44,551 bases of DNA, taken from NCBI GenBank assembly GCA_022510585.1, contig JAFLTF010000010.1, forward strand, positions 1 through 44,551, written 5' to 3'. The notes under the pieces are model-generated. The model had not been told where the DNA came from. It worked only from the letters and a program-made list of their open reading frames with translations, and searched no databases. Both the position numbers and the translations under genes were made by a program. Below are positions 9,936-19,959 of this stretch, in pieces (positions within the stretch are counted from its first letter, which is position 1; the number at the start of each line of letters is the position of its first letter). Source of the DNA: Lachnospiraceae bacterium (lineage in GTDB: Bacteria; Bacillota; Clostridia; Lachnospirales; Lachnospiraceae).

Positions 9936-11021
9936 ATGGAACTGAATATCACATGTATTCCGGGAGACGGAATCGGACCGGAAATCGTAGCAGAGGCAAA
10001 GAAAGTATTGGATGCAGTAGCGGTCAAGTACGGGCATACCATGAATTTTACGGATGTTTTGATGGGCGGTGCATCCATTGACGCCTATGGGAAACCACTG
10101 ACAGACGAAACGATTGAGACAGCCAAAGGTGCGGATGCGGTGCTGATGGGGTCCATTGGCGGTGATACTACAACTTCACCCTGGTATAAACTTCCGCCGA
10201 ATCTCAGACCGGAAGCGGGACTCTTGGGAATCAGAAAAGCCCTCAATCTGTTTGCGAATCTACGTCCTGCAGTACTCTATGAGGAGCTTGCGGAGGCTTG
10301 CCCACTCAAGAAAGAGATTTCCGCGGCAGGCTTTGATATGCTGATCATGAGGGAATTGACAGGCGGACTTTATTTCGGTGAACGTAAGACTGTTGAAGAA
10401 AACGGAATCCGCAAGGCAATCGATACCCTTACTTATGATGAAAATGAAATCCGCCGGATTGCCATAAAAGGTTTTGATATTGCCATGAAGAGAAAAAAGA
10501 AGGTGACCAGTGTGGATAAAGCCAACGTACTGGATTCCTCGAGATTGTGGCGAAGCGTTGTGGAAGAAGTGGCAAAGGATTATCCTGAGGTTACTTTGGA
10601 ACACATGTTGGTTGACAACTGCGCTATGCAACTGGTCAAGGATCCCGCACAGTTTGATGTGATCTTAACGGAAAATATGTTTGGTGATATCTTATCTGAT
10701 GAGGCAAGTATGGTAACAGGCTCCATCGGCATGTTGGCATCGGCTTCCCTAAACGATTCCAAATTCGGTCTTTACGAGCCCAGTCATGGATCGGCGCCTG
10801 ATATTGCGGGGAAAGATATAGCCAACCCCATTGCGACGATTCTTTCCGCATCGATGATGCTCCGTTACAGTTTCGATCTGGACAAAGAGGCGGATGCCAT
10901 CGACAATGCGGTAAAGCAGGTGTTAAAAGAAGGTTACAGGACTATTGATATTATGTCCGAAGGCTGTAAGCAGGTGGGCTGTAAACAAATGGGAGATTTA
11001 CTGGCACAGAAGATAGTTTGA
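9936..11021 (+). CDS. leuB: 3-isopropylmalate dehydrogenase
   Basis: [28 protein letters not shown]...[15 protein letters not shown]...[15 protein letters not shown]...[19 protein letters not shown]. Confidence 0.95.
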   Translation: MELNITCIPGDGIGPEIVAEAKKVLDAVAVKYGHTMNFTDVLMGGASIDAYGKPLTDETIETAKGADAVLMGSIGGDTTTSPWYKLPPNLRPEAGLLGIRKALNLFANLRPAVLYEELAEACPLKKEISAAGFDMLIMRELTGGLYFGERKTVEENGIRKAIDTLTYDENEIRRIAIKGFDIAMKRKKKVTSVDKANVLDSSRLWRSVVEEVAKDYPEVTLEHMLVDNCAMQLVKDPAQFDVILTENMFGDILSDEASMVTGSIGMLASASLNDSKFGLYEPSHGSAPDIAGKDIANPIATILSASMMLRYSFDLDKEADAIDNAVKQVLKEGYRTIDIMSEGCKQVGCKQMGDLLAQKIV

Positions 11022-11061
11022 TTCACTGAATAAGAGAAGATAGGAGAAGGAGACGGAGATT

Positions 11062-12720
11062 ATGAAAAGTGATAATGTCAAGAGCGGTATGCAGCAGGCG
11101 CCGCACAGGAGTTTATTCAATGCACTGGGTTTTACGGAAGAAGAAATGAAAAAACCGATGGTCGGCATAGTCAGCTCTTATAATGAAATCGTACCCGGAC
11201 ATATGAATCTGGATAAGATAGTCAATGCGGTAAAATTAGGAGTAGCGGAAGCCGGCGGTGTACCGGTGGTATTCCCTGCAATTGCGGTGTGTGACGGCAT
11301 TGCCATGGGACATATCGGCATGAAATATTCCCTCGTTACCAGAGATTTGATTGCGGATTCTACGGAATGTATGGCGCTTGCCCATCAGTTTGATGCACTG
11401 GTGATGGTGCCAAACTGTGATAAAAACGTACCGGGACTTTTGATGGCGGCAGCAAGAATCAATGTACCTACCGTATTTGTTTCCGGCGGTCCTATGCTTG
11501 CCGGACGTGTGAAAGGAGAAAAAAGGAGCCTTTCTTCCATGTTTGAGGCAGTGGGCGCTCACGCAGCTGGTACTATGACGGAAGATGAGGTTCGGGAATT
11601 TGAGGAAAAGGTATGTCCGACCTGCGGTTCCTGCTCCGGTATGTACACGGCCAATTCCATGAATTGTCTGACAGAAGCATTAGGCATGGGACTTCGCGGT
11701 AACGGCACGATTCCGGCAGTTTATTCCGAGAGGATCAAACTGGCGAAGCATGCGGGCATGGCTGTTATGGAAATGTATCAGAAGAATATCAGACCGAGAG
11801 ACATTATGACCAAAGAGGCTGTGTTAAATGCACTGACCGTGGATATGGCTTTGGGATGTTCCACCAATTCCATGCTGCATTTGCCGGCAATAGCCCATGA
11901 AGTCGGCTTTGATTTTGATATAGCTTTTGCAAATGATATTAGTGAAAAAACGCCGAATCTTTGTCATCTGGCACCGGCAGGTCCTACTTATATGGAAGAT
12001 TTGAATGAAGCGGGCGGCGTTTATGCAGTGATGAAAGAACTTGCAGATGCCGGGTTATTACATACGGATTGTATGACGGTAACCGGAAAGACTGTAGGAG
12101 AGAATATTGCAGATGCTGTAAATAAGAATCCGGAAGTAATTCGTCCTCTGGACAATCCTTATTCCAAGACCGGCGGACTTGCTGTCTTGAAAGGAAATCT
12201 GGCACCGGACGGCAGCGTGGTAAAACGTTCTGCGGTGGTTGAGGAAATGATGGTACATGAAGGGCCGGCGCGTGTCTTTGACTGTGAGGAAGATGCAATC
12301 AATGCTATCAAAGGCGGTAAGATCGTAGCAGGCGATGTGGTTGTGATTCGTTATGAAGGACCCAAAGGCGGTCCGGGCATGCGGGAAATGCTGAACCCGA
12401 CTTCGGCAATTGCGGGTATGGGACTTGGATCCAGTGTTGCACTGATTACGGACGGACGTTTCTCGGGTGCTTCCCGCGGTGCATCCATCGGGCATGTTTC
12501 TCCGGAAGCAGCGGTAGGCGGTCCCATTGCCTTGGTAGAAGAAGGTGATATCATCCGTATCAATATTCCGGAAATGAAGCTGGATGTGAAAGTATCGGAT
12601 GAGGAAATGCAGGCCAGAAAAGATAAGTGGCAGCCAAGAGAGCCGGAGATCACAACGGGTTATCTGGCAAGATACCGTGAAATGGTAACAAGTGGAAACA
12701 GAGGTGCCATTTTATTGTAA
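11062..12720 (+). CDS. ilvD: Dihydroxy-acid dehydratase
   Basis: [29 protein letters not shown]...[14 protein letters not shown]...[27 protein letters not shown]...[20 protein letters not shown]. Confidence 0.96.
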   Translation: MKSDNVKSGMQQAPHRSLFNALGFTEEEMKKPMVGIVSSYNEIVPGHMNLDKIVNAVKLGVAEAGGVPVVFPAIAVCDGIAMGHIGMKYSLVTRDLIADSTECMALAHQFDALVMVPNCDKNVPGLLMAAARINVPTVFVSGGPMLAGRVKGEKRSLSSMFEAVGAHAAGTMTEDEVREFEEKVCPTCGSCSGMYTANSMNCLTEALGMGLRGNGTIPAVYSERIKLAKHAGMAVMEMYQKNIRPRDIMTKEAVLNALTVDMALGCSTNSMLHLPAIAHEVGFDFDIAFANDISEKTPNLCHLAPAGPTYMEDLNEAGGVYAVMKELADAGLLHTDCMTVTGKTVGENIADAVNKNPEVIRPLDNPYSKTGGLAVLKGNLAPDGSVVKRSAVVEEMMVHEGPARVFDCEEDAINAIKGGKIVAGDVVVIRYEGPKGGPGMREMLNPTSAIAGMGLGSSVALITDGRFSGASRGASIGHVSPEAAVGGPIALVEEGDIIRINIPEMKLDVKVSDEEMQARKDKWQPREPEITTGYLARYREMVTSGNRGAILL

Positions 12721-12737
12721 GAGGAGGATGAAAAAAG

Positions 12738-14432
12738 ATGTTACTGACAGGTGCAGAAATCGTTGTGGAATGTTTGAAAGAGCAGGGAGTCGATACGGTA
12801 TTCGGTTATCCCGGCGGAACCATTTTGAATGTATACGATGCCTTATATCAACATAGTAATGAAATAACCCATATTCTGACATCCCATGAGCAGGGCGCTG
12901 CCCATGCGGCGGACGGCTATGCCCGTTCTACAGGGAAAGTAGGTGTCTGTATGGCGACCAGCGGACCGGGGGCGACCAATTTGGTGACCGGCATTGCAAC
13001 CGCCTATATGGATTCCGTGCCCATGGTGGCAATTACCTGTAATGTGAATTTGCCGCTGCTTGGTAAGGATTCTTTTCAGGAAGTGGATATAGCAGGCGTG
13101 ACCATGCCGATTACCAAGCATGGCTATATTGTAAAGGATGTCAACATTCTTGCAGATACGCTGCGTAAGGCATTTGCCATTGCAAAAAGCGGCAGACCGG
13201 GACCTGTCTTAGTAGATATTACCAAAGATGTTACAGCGAACCAGTGCGAATATACCAAAATGCCCATATCTGAGATGGCTGATTCCAATGTAGGTACTAA
13301 AGCAACCTATAGTGAAGAGGATATAGAAACGGTAATTGAAGTGATTCAGGCTGCTGAGAAACCGTTTATCTATGTAGGCGGCGGAGCAGTTATTTCAGGT
13401 GCCTATGAAGAAGTCAGGGAATTTGCAGCCAAGGTGAATGCTCCCGTATGTGATACTTTGATGGGTAAAGGCGCTTTTGACGGACATGATCCGCTTTATA
13501 CAGGCATGATCGGTATGCATGGAACGAAAACTTCCAATTTCGGTGTCAGTGAATGTGATCTTTTAATTGCGCTGGGTGCAAGATTTTCCGACCGTGTGGT
13601 CGGTAATCCCAAGAAATTTGCGGAAAATGCCAAGGTACTTCATATTGATATCGATGCAGCTGAAATCGATAAGAATATTCGGACAGATGTGTCTATTGTA
13701 GGTGATCTAAAAGAAGTGCTCGGAAAGATAAACAGCAAACTGGCGCCGCAAGAACATAAAGAATGGATTACTCATATTGAAGAATTGAAAAAGGATTATC
13801 CATTAAATTATGATCCGGCTGTTTTATCCTGTCCTTATATCATGGAAGAATTGGATCGTATTACCAAAGGACAGGCAATCATCACAACCGATGTGGGACA
13901 GCATCAGATGTGGGCGGCACAGTATTATAAGTATTCCAAACCCCGTACACTCCTTTCTTCGGGCGGACTTGGTACGATGGGATACGGTCTGGGCGCATGT
14001 ATTGGCGCCAAGGTTGGAAATCCGGATAAAACCTGTATTAATATCGCCGGTGACGGCTGTTTTAGAATGAATATGAACGAACTGGCTACGGCAAGCAGAT
14101 ATAATATCCCGATCATTCAGGTAATCATCAACAACCATGTACTGGGTATGGTAAGACAGTGGCAAACACTGTTTTATGATAAGCGTTATTCCCAGACCAT
14201 TCTGCAGGACAAAGTGGATTTCTGTAAAGTGGCGGAAGGACTTGGATGTAAGGCAATCCGGGTGACAAAGAAAGAAGAGGTGGCGCCTGCTATAGAGGAA
14301 GCGCTTGCAGCAAATGCACCGGTGGTATTGGATTGTATCATTCCGGAGGATGATAAGGTATTCCCGATGGTACCTGCCGGAGCACCGATCAGCGAAGCTT
14401 TTGATGCACATGATCTGGAATCGGAGTCATAA
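12738..14432 (+). CDS. ilvB: Acetolactate synthase, large subunit
   Basis: LTGAEIVVECLKEQGVDTVFGYPGGTILNVYDAL...SHEQGAAHAADGYARSTGKVGVCMATSGPGATNLVTGIA; C-terminal TPP-binding GDGCFRMNMNELATASRYNIPI. Confidence 0.95.
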   Translation: MLLTGAEIVVECLKEQGVDTVFGYPGGTILNVYDALYQHSNEITHILTSHEQGAAHAADGYARSTGKVGVCMATSGPGATNLVTGIATAYMDSVPMVAITCNVNLPLLGKDSFQEVDIAGVTMPITKHGYIVKDVNILADTLRKAFAIAKSGRPGPVLVDITKDVTANQCEYTKMPISEMADSNVGTKATYSEEDIETVIEVIQAAEKPFIYVGGGAVISGAYEEVREFAAKVNAPVCDTLMGKGAFDGHDPLYTGMIGMHGTKTSNFGVSECDLLIALGARFSDRVVGNPKKFAENAKVLHIDIDAAEIDKNIRTDVSIVGDLKEVLGKINSKLAPQEHKEWITHIEELKKDYPLNYDPAVLSCPYIMEELDRITKGQAIITTDVGQHQMWAAQYYKYSKPRTLLSSGGLGTMGYGLGACIGAKVGNPDKTCINIAGDGCFRMNMNELATASRYNIPIIQVIINNHVLGMVRQWQTLFYDKRYSQTILQDKVDFCKVAEGLGCKAIRVTKKEEVAPAIEEALAANAPVVLDCIIPEDDKVFPMVPAGAPISEAFDAHDLESES

Positions 14433-14495
14433 AAGCAGAAAATGTAATATATTATAAATGATAGATATTATTAGAATATCGGTTGGAAAGATCAT

Positions 14496-15893
14496 ATGCG
14501 AAAACGTTTATTTTGGAAAATATTTTTATTCTTATGTATTGCCGTTTCTCAGATCACGATAGTTTATATCGGTCTGGCCGTATATTATCAAAATGCTTTT
14601 GAATATGGAACCTGGATCAACAATGTATACTGTACCGGAAAAAGTATTGATGAGGTAAATCAGGAACTTTCCATGCGATATGCACGTGATGGTATTACCG
14701 TCTATGATAAAGAGCGGAATGCTTATCAGATTACGGCTGAGGATATTAACTATCGGTACGATTTTAAGACATCTCTGGAGCTGTATCTGGCAAAGCAGAA
14801 TTCATGGTTATGGGTGGATAGTTTCTGGAAGATCAGAGATGATAAGATAAGCCCTGTAATATCCTATGATGAAGAATTATTTGATACCTGCTTTTCCAAG
14901 ATGCCTTTTCTTAAAGAAGGAGAACAAAAGGACAGGGAAGTTGCAATTGTGCTGACCGAGCGGGGATATGAATTGCTGGATGAAAGAACGAATGTCCTGG
15001 ATATTGAAGAAGCTAAGCAGGTGGTTACAACAGCTCTTAGCAATTTTGAAACTGACGTTTTTTTGTCCGAAGAAGGATGTTATTACGATATGGAACTGAC
15101 CGAAGAGATGCAGAAAACCCTTCACGAATGGGAACTGGTCAAAGAGTTTCAAGATTGTCATATCGTCTATATGTTTGGCAGTGACAGGATTCCGGTAGAT
15201 GCTTCTGTCGTCTGTCAGTGGATCTTGTTAAATGAAGACGGCAGTTTTGCATTGGATGAGTCGGGAAAGCTACAGCTTAGAGAGGATGCCATCAAAGATT
15301 TTGTTGCAAGTCTTGCTGAGATCTATGATACGGTGGGAAAGTCCCGGCGTTTTTGGACGACTAACAGAGGGATGATCACGATAGAAGGCGGTACTTATGG
15401 AAATAAGCTGGATCAGGAAGCCGAAGTCGAATATCTTACGGAAGCTTTCCTGAATAAAGCAGATGAGGTACATATGCCAAAGTATAAGCAGACTACGAAG
15501 ATGCAGGGTACAGACGATATCGGTAACACTTATGTGGAAATCGATATGGGCGAACAGATGATGTATTATTATCTGAATGGGAAATTAGAACTTGAGACGC
15601 CTATAGTTACAGGAAATACTTCCAGGCAGATGGGAACGCCTTCAGGAGTCAATTATGTTTATTTAAAACAGACAGACCGTATTCTAAGAGGGGAAGGCTA
15701 TGCATCCCATGTCAATTTCTGGATGCCGGTCAAGGGAAATGTCGGAATCCACGATTCCGCATGGCGGAGCAGTTATGGCGGTACGATTTATCAGACAAAC
15801 GGCTCCCATGGCTGCATCAACACGCCTTACAGCGCCATGACGAAGTTATATGAGATGGTAGAAGTGGGAACGCCTGTCATAATGTTTTATTAG
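14496..15893 (+). CDS. L,D-transpeptidase (YkuD domain) with putative PG-binding domain
   Basis: N-terminal TM; YkuD motif NVGIHDSAWRSSYGGTIYQTNGSHGCINTPYSAM at the C-terminus. Confidence 0.88.
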   Translation: MRKRLFWKIFLFLCIAVSQITIVYIGLAVYYQNAFEYGTWINNVYCTGKSIDEVNQELSMRYARDGITVYDKERNAYQITAEDINYRYDFKTSLELYLAKQNSWLWVDSFWKIRDDKISPVISYDEELFDTCFSKMPFLKEGEQKDREVAIVLTERGYELLDERTNVLDIEEAKQVVTTALSNFETDVFLSEEGCYYDMELTEEMQKTLHEWELVKEFQDCHIVYMFGSDRIPVDASVVCQWILLNEDGSFALDESGKLQLREDAIKDFVASLAEIYDTVGKSRRFWTTNRGMITIEGGTYGNKLDQEAEVEYLTEAFLNKADEVHMPKYKQTTKMQGTDDIGNTYVEIDMGEQMMYYYLNGKLELETPIVTGNTSRQMGTPSGVNYVYLKQTDRILRGEGYASHVNFWMPVKGNVGIHDSAWRSSYGGTIYQTNGSHGCINTPYSAMTKLYEMVEVGTPVIMFY

Positions 15894-15897
15894 AAAC

Positions 15898-15926
15898 TTG
15901 ACGAATACATGGGATATATGTAAAAT
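15898..15926 (+). promoter_or_regulatory. Promoter for serC-serA
   Basis: TTGACG, 17 nt spacer, TAAAAT. Confidence 0.6.
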
Positions 15927-15968
15927 ATTTTTTAGCTTTTATAAAAAGAACCTGAGGAGGAAAAAAGA

Positions 15969-17051
15969 GTGGCCAGAGTATACAATTTTTCGGCGGGCCC
16001 GGCGGTACTGCCTGAAGAGGTCTTAAAAGAAGCTGCGGAGGAAATGCTGGATTATAGAGGATGCGGAATGTCCGTAATGGAAATGAGTCATCGTTCCAAA
16101 GTTTACAATACTATTATCAAAGAAGCTGAGGCAGATTTAAGAACCTTATTAAATATTCCCGATAATTATAAAGTTCTGTTTTTACAGGGAGGAGCAAGCC
16201 TGGTTTTTGCCTCCGTACCGATGAACCTGATGAAAAACCGCAAAGCTGGTTATATTTTGACAGGACAATGGGCAAAGAAGGCTTTTGCGGAAGCAAAAAT
16301 CTATGGGGAAGCCGTGGAACTTGCATCTTCTGCGGATCAAACTTTTTCCTATATTCCGGATTGCTCGGATCTGCCGATCACGGATGATATGGACTATGTC
16401 TATATCTGTGAGAACAATACGATTTACGGTACCAAATTTCATACGCTGCCGGATACTAAAGGTAAGATTCTGGTTTCGGATGTTTCTTCCTGTTTCTTAT
16501 CGGAACCCATGGATGTGAGCAAATACGGCGTGGTTTATGCCGGTGTGCAGAAGAATGTAGGGCCCTCCGGTGTGCAGATCGTCATTATCAGAGAAGATCT
16601 CCTTACGGATGATGTTTTACCGGGAACCCCTACCATGATGAAGTTTAAGGTGCATGCGGATAATGATTCCTTATATAATACGCCGCCATGCTACGGTATC
16701 TATATCTGTGGCAAGGTATTTAAGTGGCTGTTGAAAAACGGCGGACTGGAAGCTATGAAAGCATTAAATGAGAAAAAAGCCAAAATCTTATATGATTTTT
16801 TGGATGAGAGCAGTTTGTTTAAGGGAACCGTCAGAAAAGAAGACCGTTCGCTTATGAATGTTCCTTTTGTCACCGGAAACGAAGAATTGGATGCCAAATT
16901 TGTCAAAGAGGCAGAAGCCGCAGGTTTTGTTAATCTGAAAGGACACCGCAGCGTAGGCGGAATGCGGGCAAGTATTTATAATGCCATGCCGATCGAAGGT
17001 GTTGAAAAGCTTGTGGCGTTTATGAAGGAATTTGAGAAGAATAATCGGTAG
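15969..17051 (+). CDS. serC: Phosphoserine aminotransferase (GTG start)
   Basis: ARVYNFSAGPAVLPEEVLKEAAEEMLDYRGCGMSVMEMSHRSKVY...YAGVQKNVGPSGVQIVI. GTG start preceded by GAGGAGG. Confidence 0.95.
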   Translation: MARVYNFSAGPAVLPEEVLKEAAEEMLDYRGCGMSVMEMSHRSKVYNTIIKEAEADLRTLLNIPDNYKVLFLQGGASLVFASVPMNLMKNRKAGYILTGQWAKKAFAEAKIYGEAVELASSADQTFSYIPDCSDLPITDDMDYVYICENNTIYGTKFHTLPDTKGKILVSDVSSCFLSEPMDVSKYGVVYAGVQKNVGPSGVQIVIIREDLLTDDVLPGTPTMMKFKVHADNDSLYNTPPCYGIYICGKVFKWLLKNGGLEAMKALNEKKAKILYDFLDESSLFKGTVRKEDRSLMNVPFVTGNEELDAKFVKEAEAAGFVNLKGHRSVGGMRASIYNAMPIEGVEKLVAFMKEFEKNNR

Positions 17052-17078
17052 TTTATATAACAGAAAAGAGGAAAGCAA

Positions 17079-18242
17079 ATGTTTAAGTATCATTGTTTAA
17101 ATCCTATCTCGAAAGTAGGAATTGAGAAATTCAGTGCAGATTATGTACAGACAGAGAATATAGAAGAAGCGGAAGGTATATTGGTCAGAAGTGCTGCCAT
17201 GCACGATATGAATCTGCCGGACAACCTGCTTGCGATCGCCAGGGCAGGAGCAGGTGTCAATAACATTCCTTTGGATAAATGTGCCGAGAAAGGAATCGTT
17301 GTATTTAATACACCGGGGGCTAATGCAAACGGTGTAAAAGAACTGGTAATCGCAGGTATGCTCCTTGCATCCAGAGATGTAGTAAGTGGAATCAACTGGG
17401 TCTCTGAGAACAAAGACGATGAAAATATTGCTAAAACGGCTGAAAAGGCGAAAAAAGATTTTGCAGGTACTGAAATCCATGATAAAAAACTGGGCATCAT
17501 CGGATTGGGTGCAATCGGTGTAAAAGTGGCCAACGTGGCAAAGCATCTTGGAATGGAAGTATATGGATATGATCCCTATGTTTCCGTAGATGCGGCATGG
17601 AACTTGAGCCGTGACGTAAAACATGCTCTGAGCGTAGATGAAATATATGAAAGCTGCGATATTATTACGATTCATGTACCTTTGATGGATGCAACCAAAG
17701 GTATGATCGATCAGGAAGCTATTGAGAAAATGAAGGATGGAGTTATTATTCTCAACTTTGCGAGAGATCTTCTGGTAGATGAAAAAGCGGTATTAGATGG
17801 CATTGAATCCGGTAGAATCCGTAAATATGTCTCTGATTTTCCAAATCCTGTAACCGCGGGAAAGAAGGGCTGTATTGTGATTCCCCATCTGGGCGCATCC
17901 ACAGAAGAATCGGAAGATAACTGTGCTAAGATGGCGGTCAAAGAGTTGATGGACTACTTAGAGAACGGCAACATTGTCAATAGTGTCAATTATCCGAAAT
18001 GCGATATGGGCATATGCACACAGGCAGGACGCGTTGCCATCTTCCATAAGAACATTGCCAATATGATCACCAAATTTACAGCCTGCTTCGGTGACAACGG
18101 CATCAATATTTCAGATATGACCAACAAATCCAAAGGCGAAGTAGCCTACACTATGCTGGACATCGAAACCCCCGCCTCCGAAGATATCATCAAAACATTA
18201 GAATCCATAAACGGGGTTTTCCGCGTCAGAGTCATAAAATAA
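17079..18242 (+). CDS. serA: D-3-phosphoglycerate dehydrogenase with C-terminal ACT-like region
   Basis: ARAGAGVNNIPLDKCAEKGIVVFNTPGANANGVKELVI...LGIIGLGAIGVKVANVAKHLGMEVYGYDPY; follows serC. Confidence 0.92.
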   Translation: MFKYHCLNPISKVGIEKFSADYVQTENIEEAEGILVRSAAMHDMNLPDNLLAIARAGAGVNNIPLDKCAEKGIVVFNTPGANANGVKELVIAGMLLASRDVVSGINWVSENKDDENIAKTAEKAKKDFAGTEIHDKKLGIIGLGAIGVKVANVAKHLGMEVYGYDPYVSVDAAWNLSRDVKHALSVDEIYESCDIITIHVPLMDATKGMIDQEAIEKMKDGVIILNFARDLLVDEKAVLDGIESGRIRKYVSDFPNPVTAGKKGCIVIPHLGASTEESEDNCAKMAVKELMDYLENGNIVNSVNYPKCDMGICTQAGRVAIFHKNIANMITKFTACFGDNGINISDMTNKSKGEVAYTMLDIETPASEDIIKTLESINGVFRVRVIK

Positions 18243-18256
18243 GAGAAGAACTCGAA

Positions 18257-18286
18257 GAAGGCTCCTATAAGAACATAGGAGCCTTC
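18257..18286. terminator. Hairpin terminator between serA and the convergent small gene
   Basis: GAAGGCTCCTAT-aagaac-ATAGGAGCCTTC, a perfect 12-bp stem. Confidence 0.75.
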
Positions 18287-18301
18287 GACTTCGTCCATAA
18301 A

Positions 18302-18553
18302 TTATTCTAACACATCTTTCAATTCCGACTGCAGTTTTTCTTCTGCCTTCACGGCAGCTTCGCTGGCAAGATCCATATAAAGAATAAAAACATCTTCTAC
18401 AGACATCCCTTTTTCTTTTGCAATCTCTTCCATAATGGGTTTCAGCGCTTCCAACTGAAAGGAAACCGGCGTCTTTTGCGGATCGATATCAGCCAGTACT
18501 TTTTCGGAGTAAGCATTTATTTTACGGAGAATCTCTGCATGTTCTGCGGTCAT
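18302..18553 (-). CDS. Small hypothetical protein (83 aa)
   Basis: Intact ORF with RBS-like GGAAG upstream; largely charged and helical. No family recognised. Confidence 0.65.
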   Translation of the reverse strand: MTAEHAEILRKINAYSEKVLADIDPQKTPVSFQLEALKPIMEEIAKEKGMSVEDVFILYMDLASEAAVKAEEKLQSELKDVLE

Positions 18554-18677
18554 ATCATCACTTCCTTTGCTTTTTGTATGATTATTTTAACACCGGATGC
18601 TTGTGCTTAACAAGCTTATTTGATAAAATAAAATAAGTATTTGAATTTACTAAGATAACTCTAAAACGGAGGCGGAT

Positions 18678-19919
18678 ATGGCAGATATCATTCCATTTAA
18701 AGCACTCAGACCTCGGACGGATCTGATAGAGAAAATTGCCGCATTACCATATGATGTGTACAGCAGGGAAGAAGCAAGAAGAAAGGTTGCAGGCGATAAG
18801 TATTCTTTTCTCAGGATTGACAGACCGGAAACACAGTTTCCGGAAGGGTATGATATGTATGCTCCGGAGGTCTATGAGAAAGCACATGATATGTTATGGG
18901 AGATGGTACAAAAAGGAGAATTTGTTACCGAAGAAACGCCTGCTTATTATGTATATGAACTGATCATGAATGGCAGGTCACAGACAGGGATCTGTGCCTG
19001 TGCTTCCGTAGAGGATTATGAAAACCAGATCATTAAAAAACATGAAAATACCAGAGCGGAGAAGGAAGCTGACAGAATCCGCCATGTGGATATCTGCAAT
19101 GCCCAGACGGGGCCGATTTTTCTGGCCTACAGACAGAGGGAAGATATCAGGGAACAGATAGAGAAAGCCAAAAAGAAAAGGCCTTTGTATCATTTTACGG
19201 CAGACGACGGCATCATTCATAAAGTATGGATCATCGATGAGGAAGATTCGATCAAGGCAATACAGGAAGGTTTCGCAAAGGTAGATCGGGTCTACATAGC
19301 GGACGGACATCATAGGTGCGCTTCCGCTGTAAAAGTATCTAAGAAACGCAGAGAGCAGAATCCGGGTTATACCGGGAAGGAAGCCTTTCATTATTTTCTG
19401 TCCGTTATTTTTCCGGATGATCAGCTGTTTATTATGGATTATAACAGAGTCATAAAATCCTTGAACGGCTACACAGATGAAGAATTTCTTGCCAGAGTTT
19501 CCGAAATATTTGATACCGTTAAAGCGAAAGAGCAGCCTTATCATCCCGCAAGAAAAGGTGAAATGGGGATGTATCTTAAGGACACATGGTATAAGCTTTC
19601 GGTCAAAAAGGGCATGGTTTCGGGAGATCCGGTAAAGGACTTGGATGTTGCCCTCTTGCAGGATAATCTGCTGGAGCCGGTTCTTGGCATCTTAGATCCC
19701 AAGAGCGATGAGAGAATTGATTTTGTTGGCGGTATCAGAGGTCTGGAAGAGCTTGAAAGAAGAGTCAAAACGGATTGTAAGGCAGCCTTTGCCATGTATC
19801 CTACGGATATTCACGAGTTGTTTGCCGTAGCTGATGCGGGAAAATTAATGCCGCCGAAATCCACATGGTTCGAACCGAAGCTTCGCAGTGGTATTTTTAT
19901 CCATTCATTGGAAGATTAG
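18678..19919 (+). CDS. DUF1015 family protein
   Basis: MADIIPFKALRPRTDLIEKIAALPYDVYSREEARRKVAG...YIADGHHRCASAVKV; DUF1015 signature, near serCA. Confidence 0.88.
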   Translation: MADIIPFKALRPRTDLIEKIAALPYDVYSREEARRKVAGDKYSFLRIDRPETQFPEGYDMYAPEVYEKAHDMLWEMVQKGEFVTEETPAYYVYELIMNGRSQTGICACASVEDYENQIIKKHENTRAEKEADRIRHVDICNAQTGPIFLAYRQREDIREQIEKAKKKRPLYHFTADDGIIHKVWIIDEEDSIKAIQEGFAKVDRVYIADGHHRCASAVKVSKKRREQNPGYTGKEAFHYFLSVIFPDDQLFIMDYNRVIKSLNGYTDEEFLARVSEIFDTVKAKEQPYHPARKGEMGMYLKDTWYKLSVKKGMVSGDPVKDLDVALLQDNLLEPVLGILDPKSDERIDFVGGIRGLEELERRVKTDCKAAFAMYPTDIHELFAVADAGKLMPPKSTWFEPKLRSGIFIHSLED

Positions 19920-19959
19920 GGAAAGATGAAAGAGAGATTATTCATAAGGGAGGTCTAAA

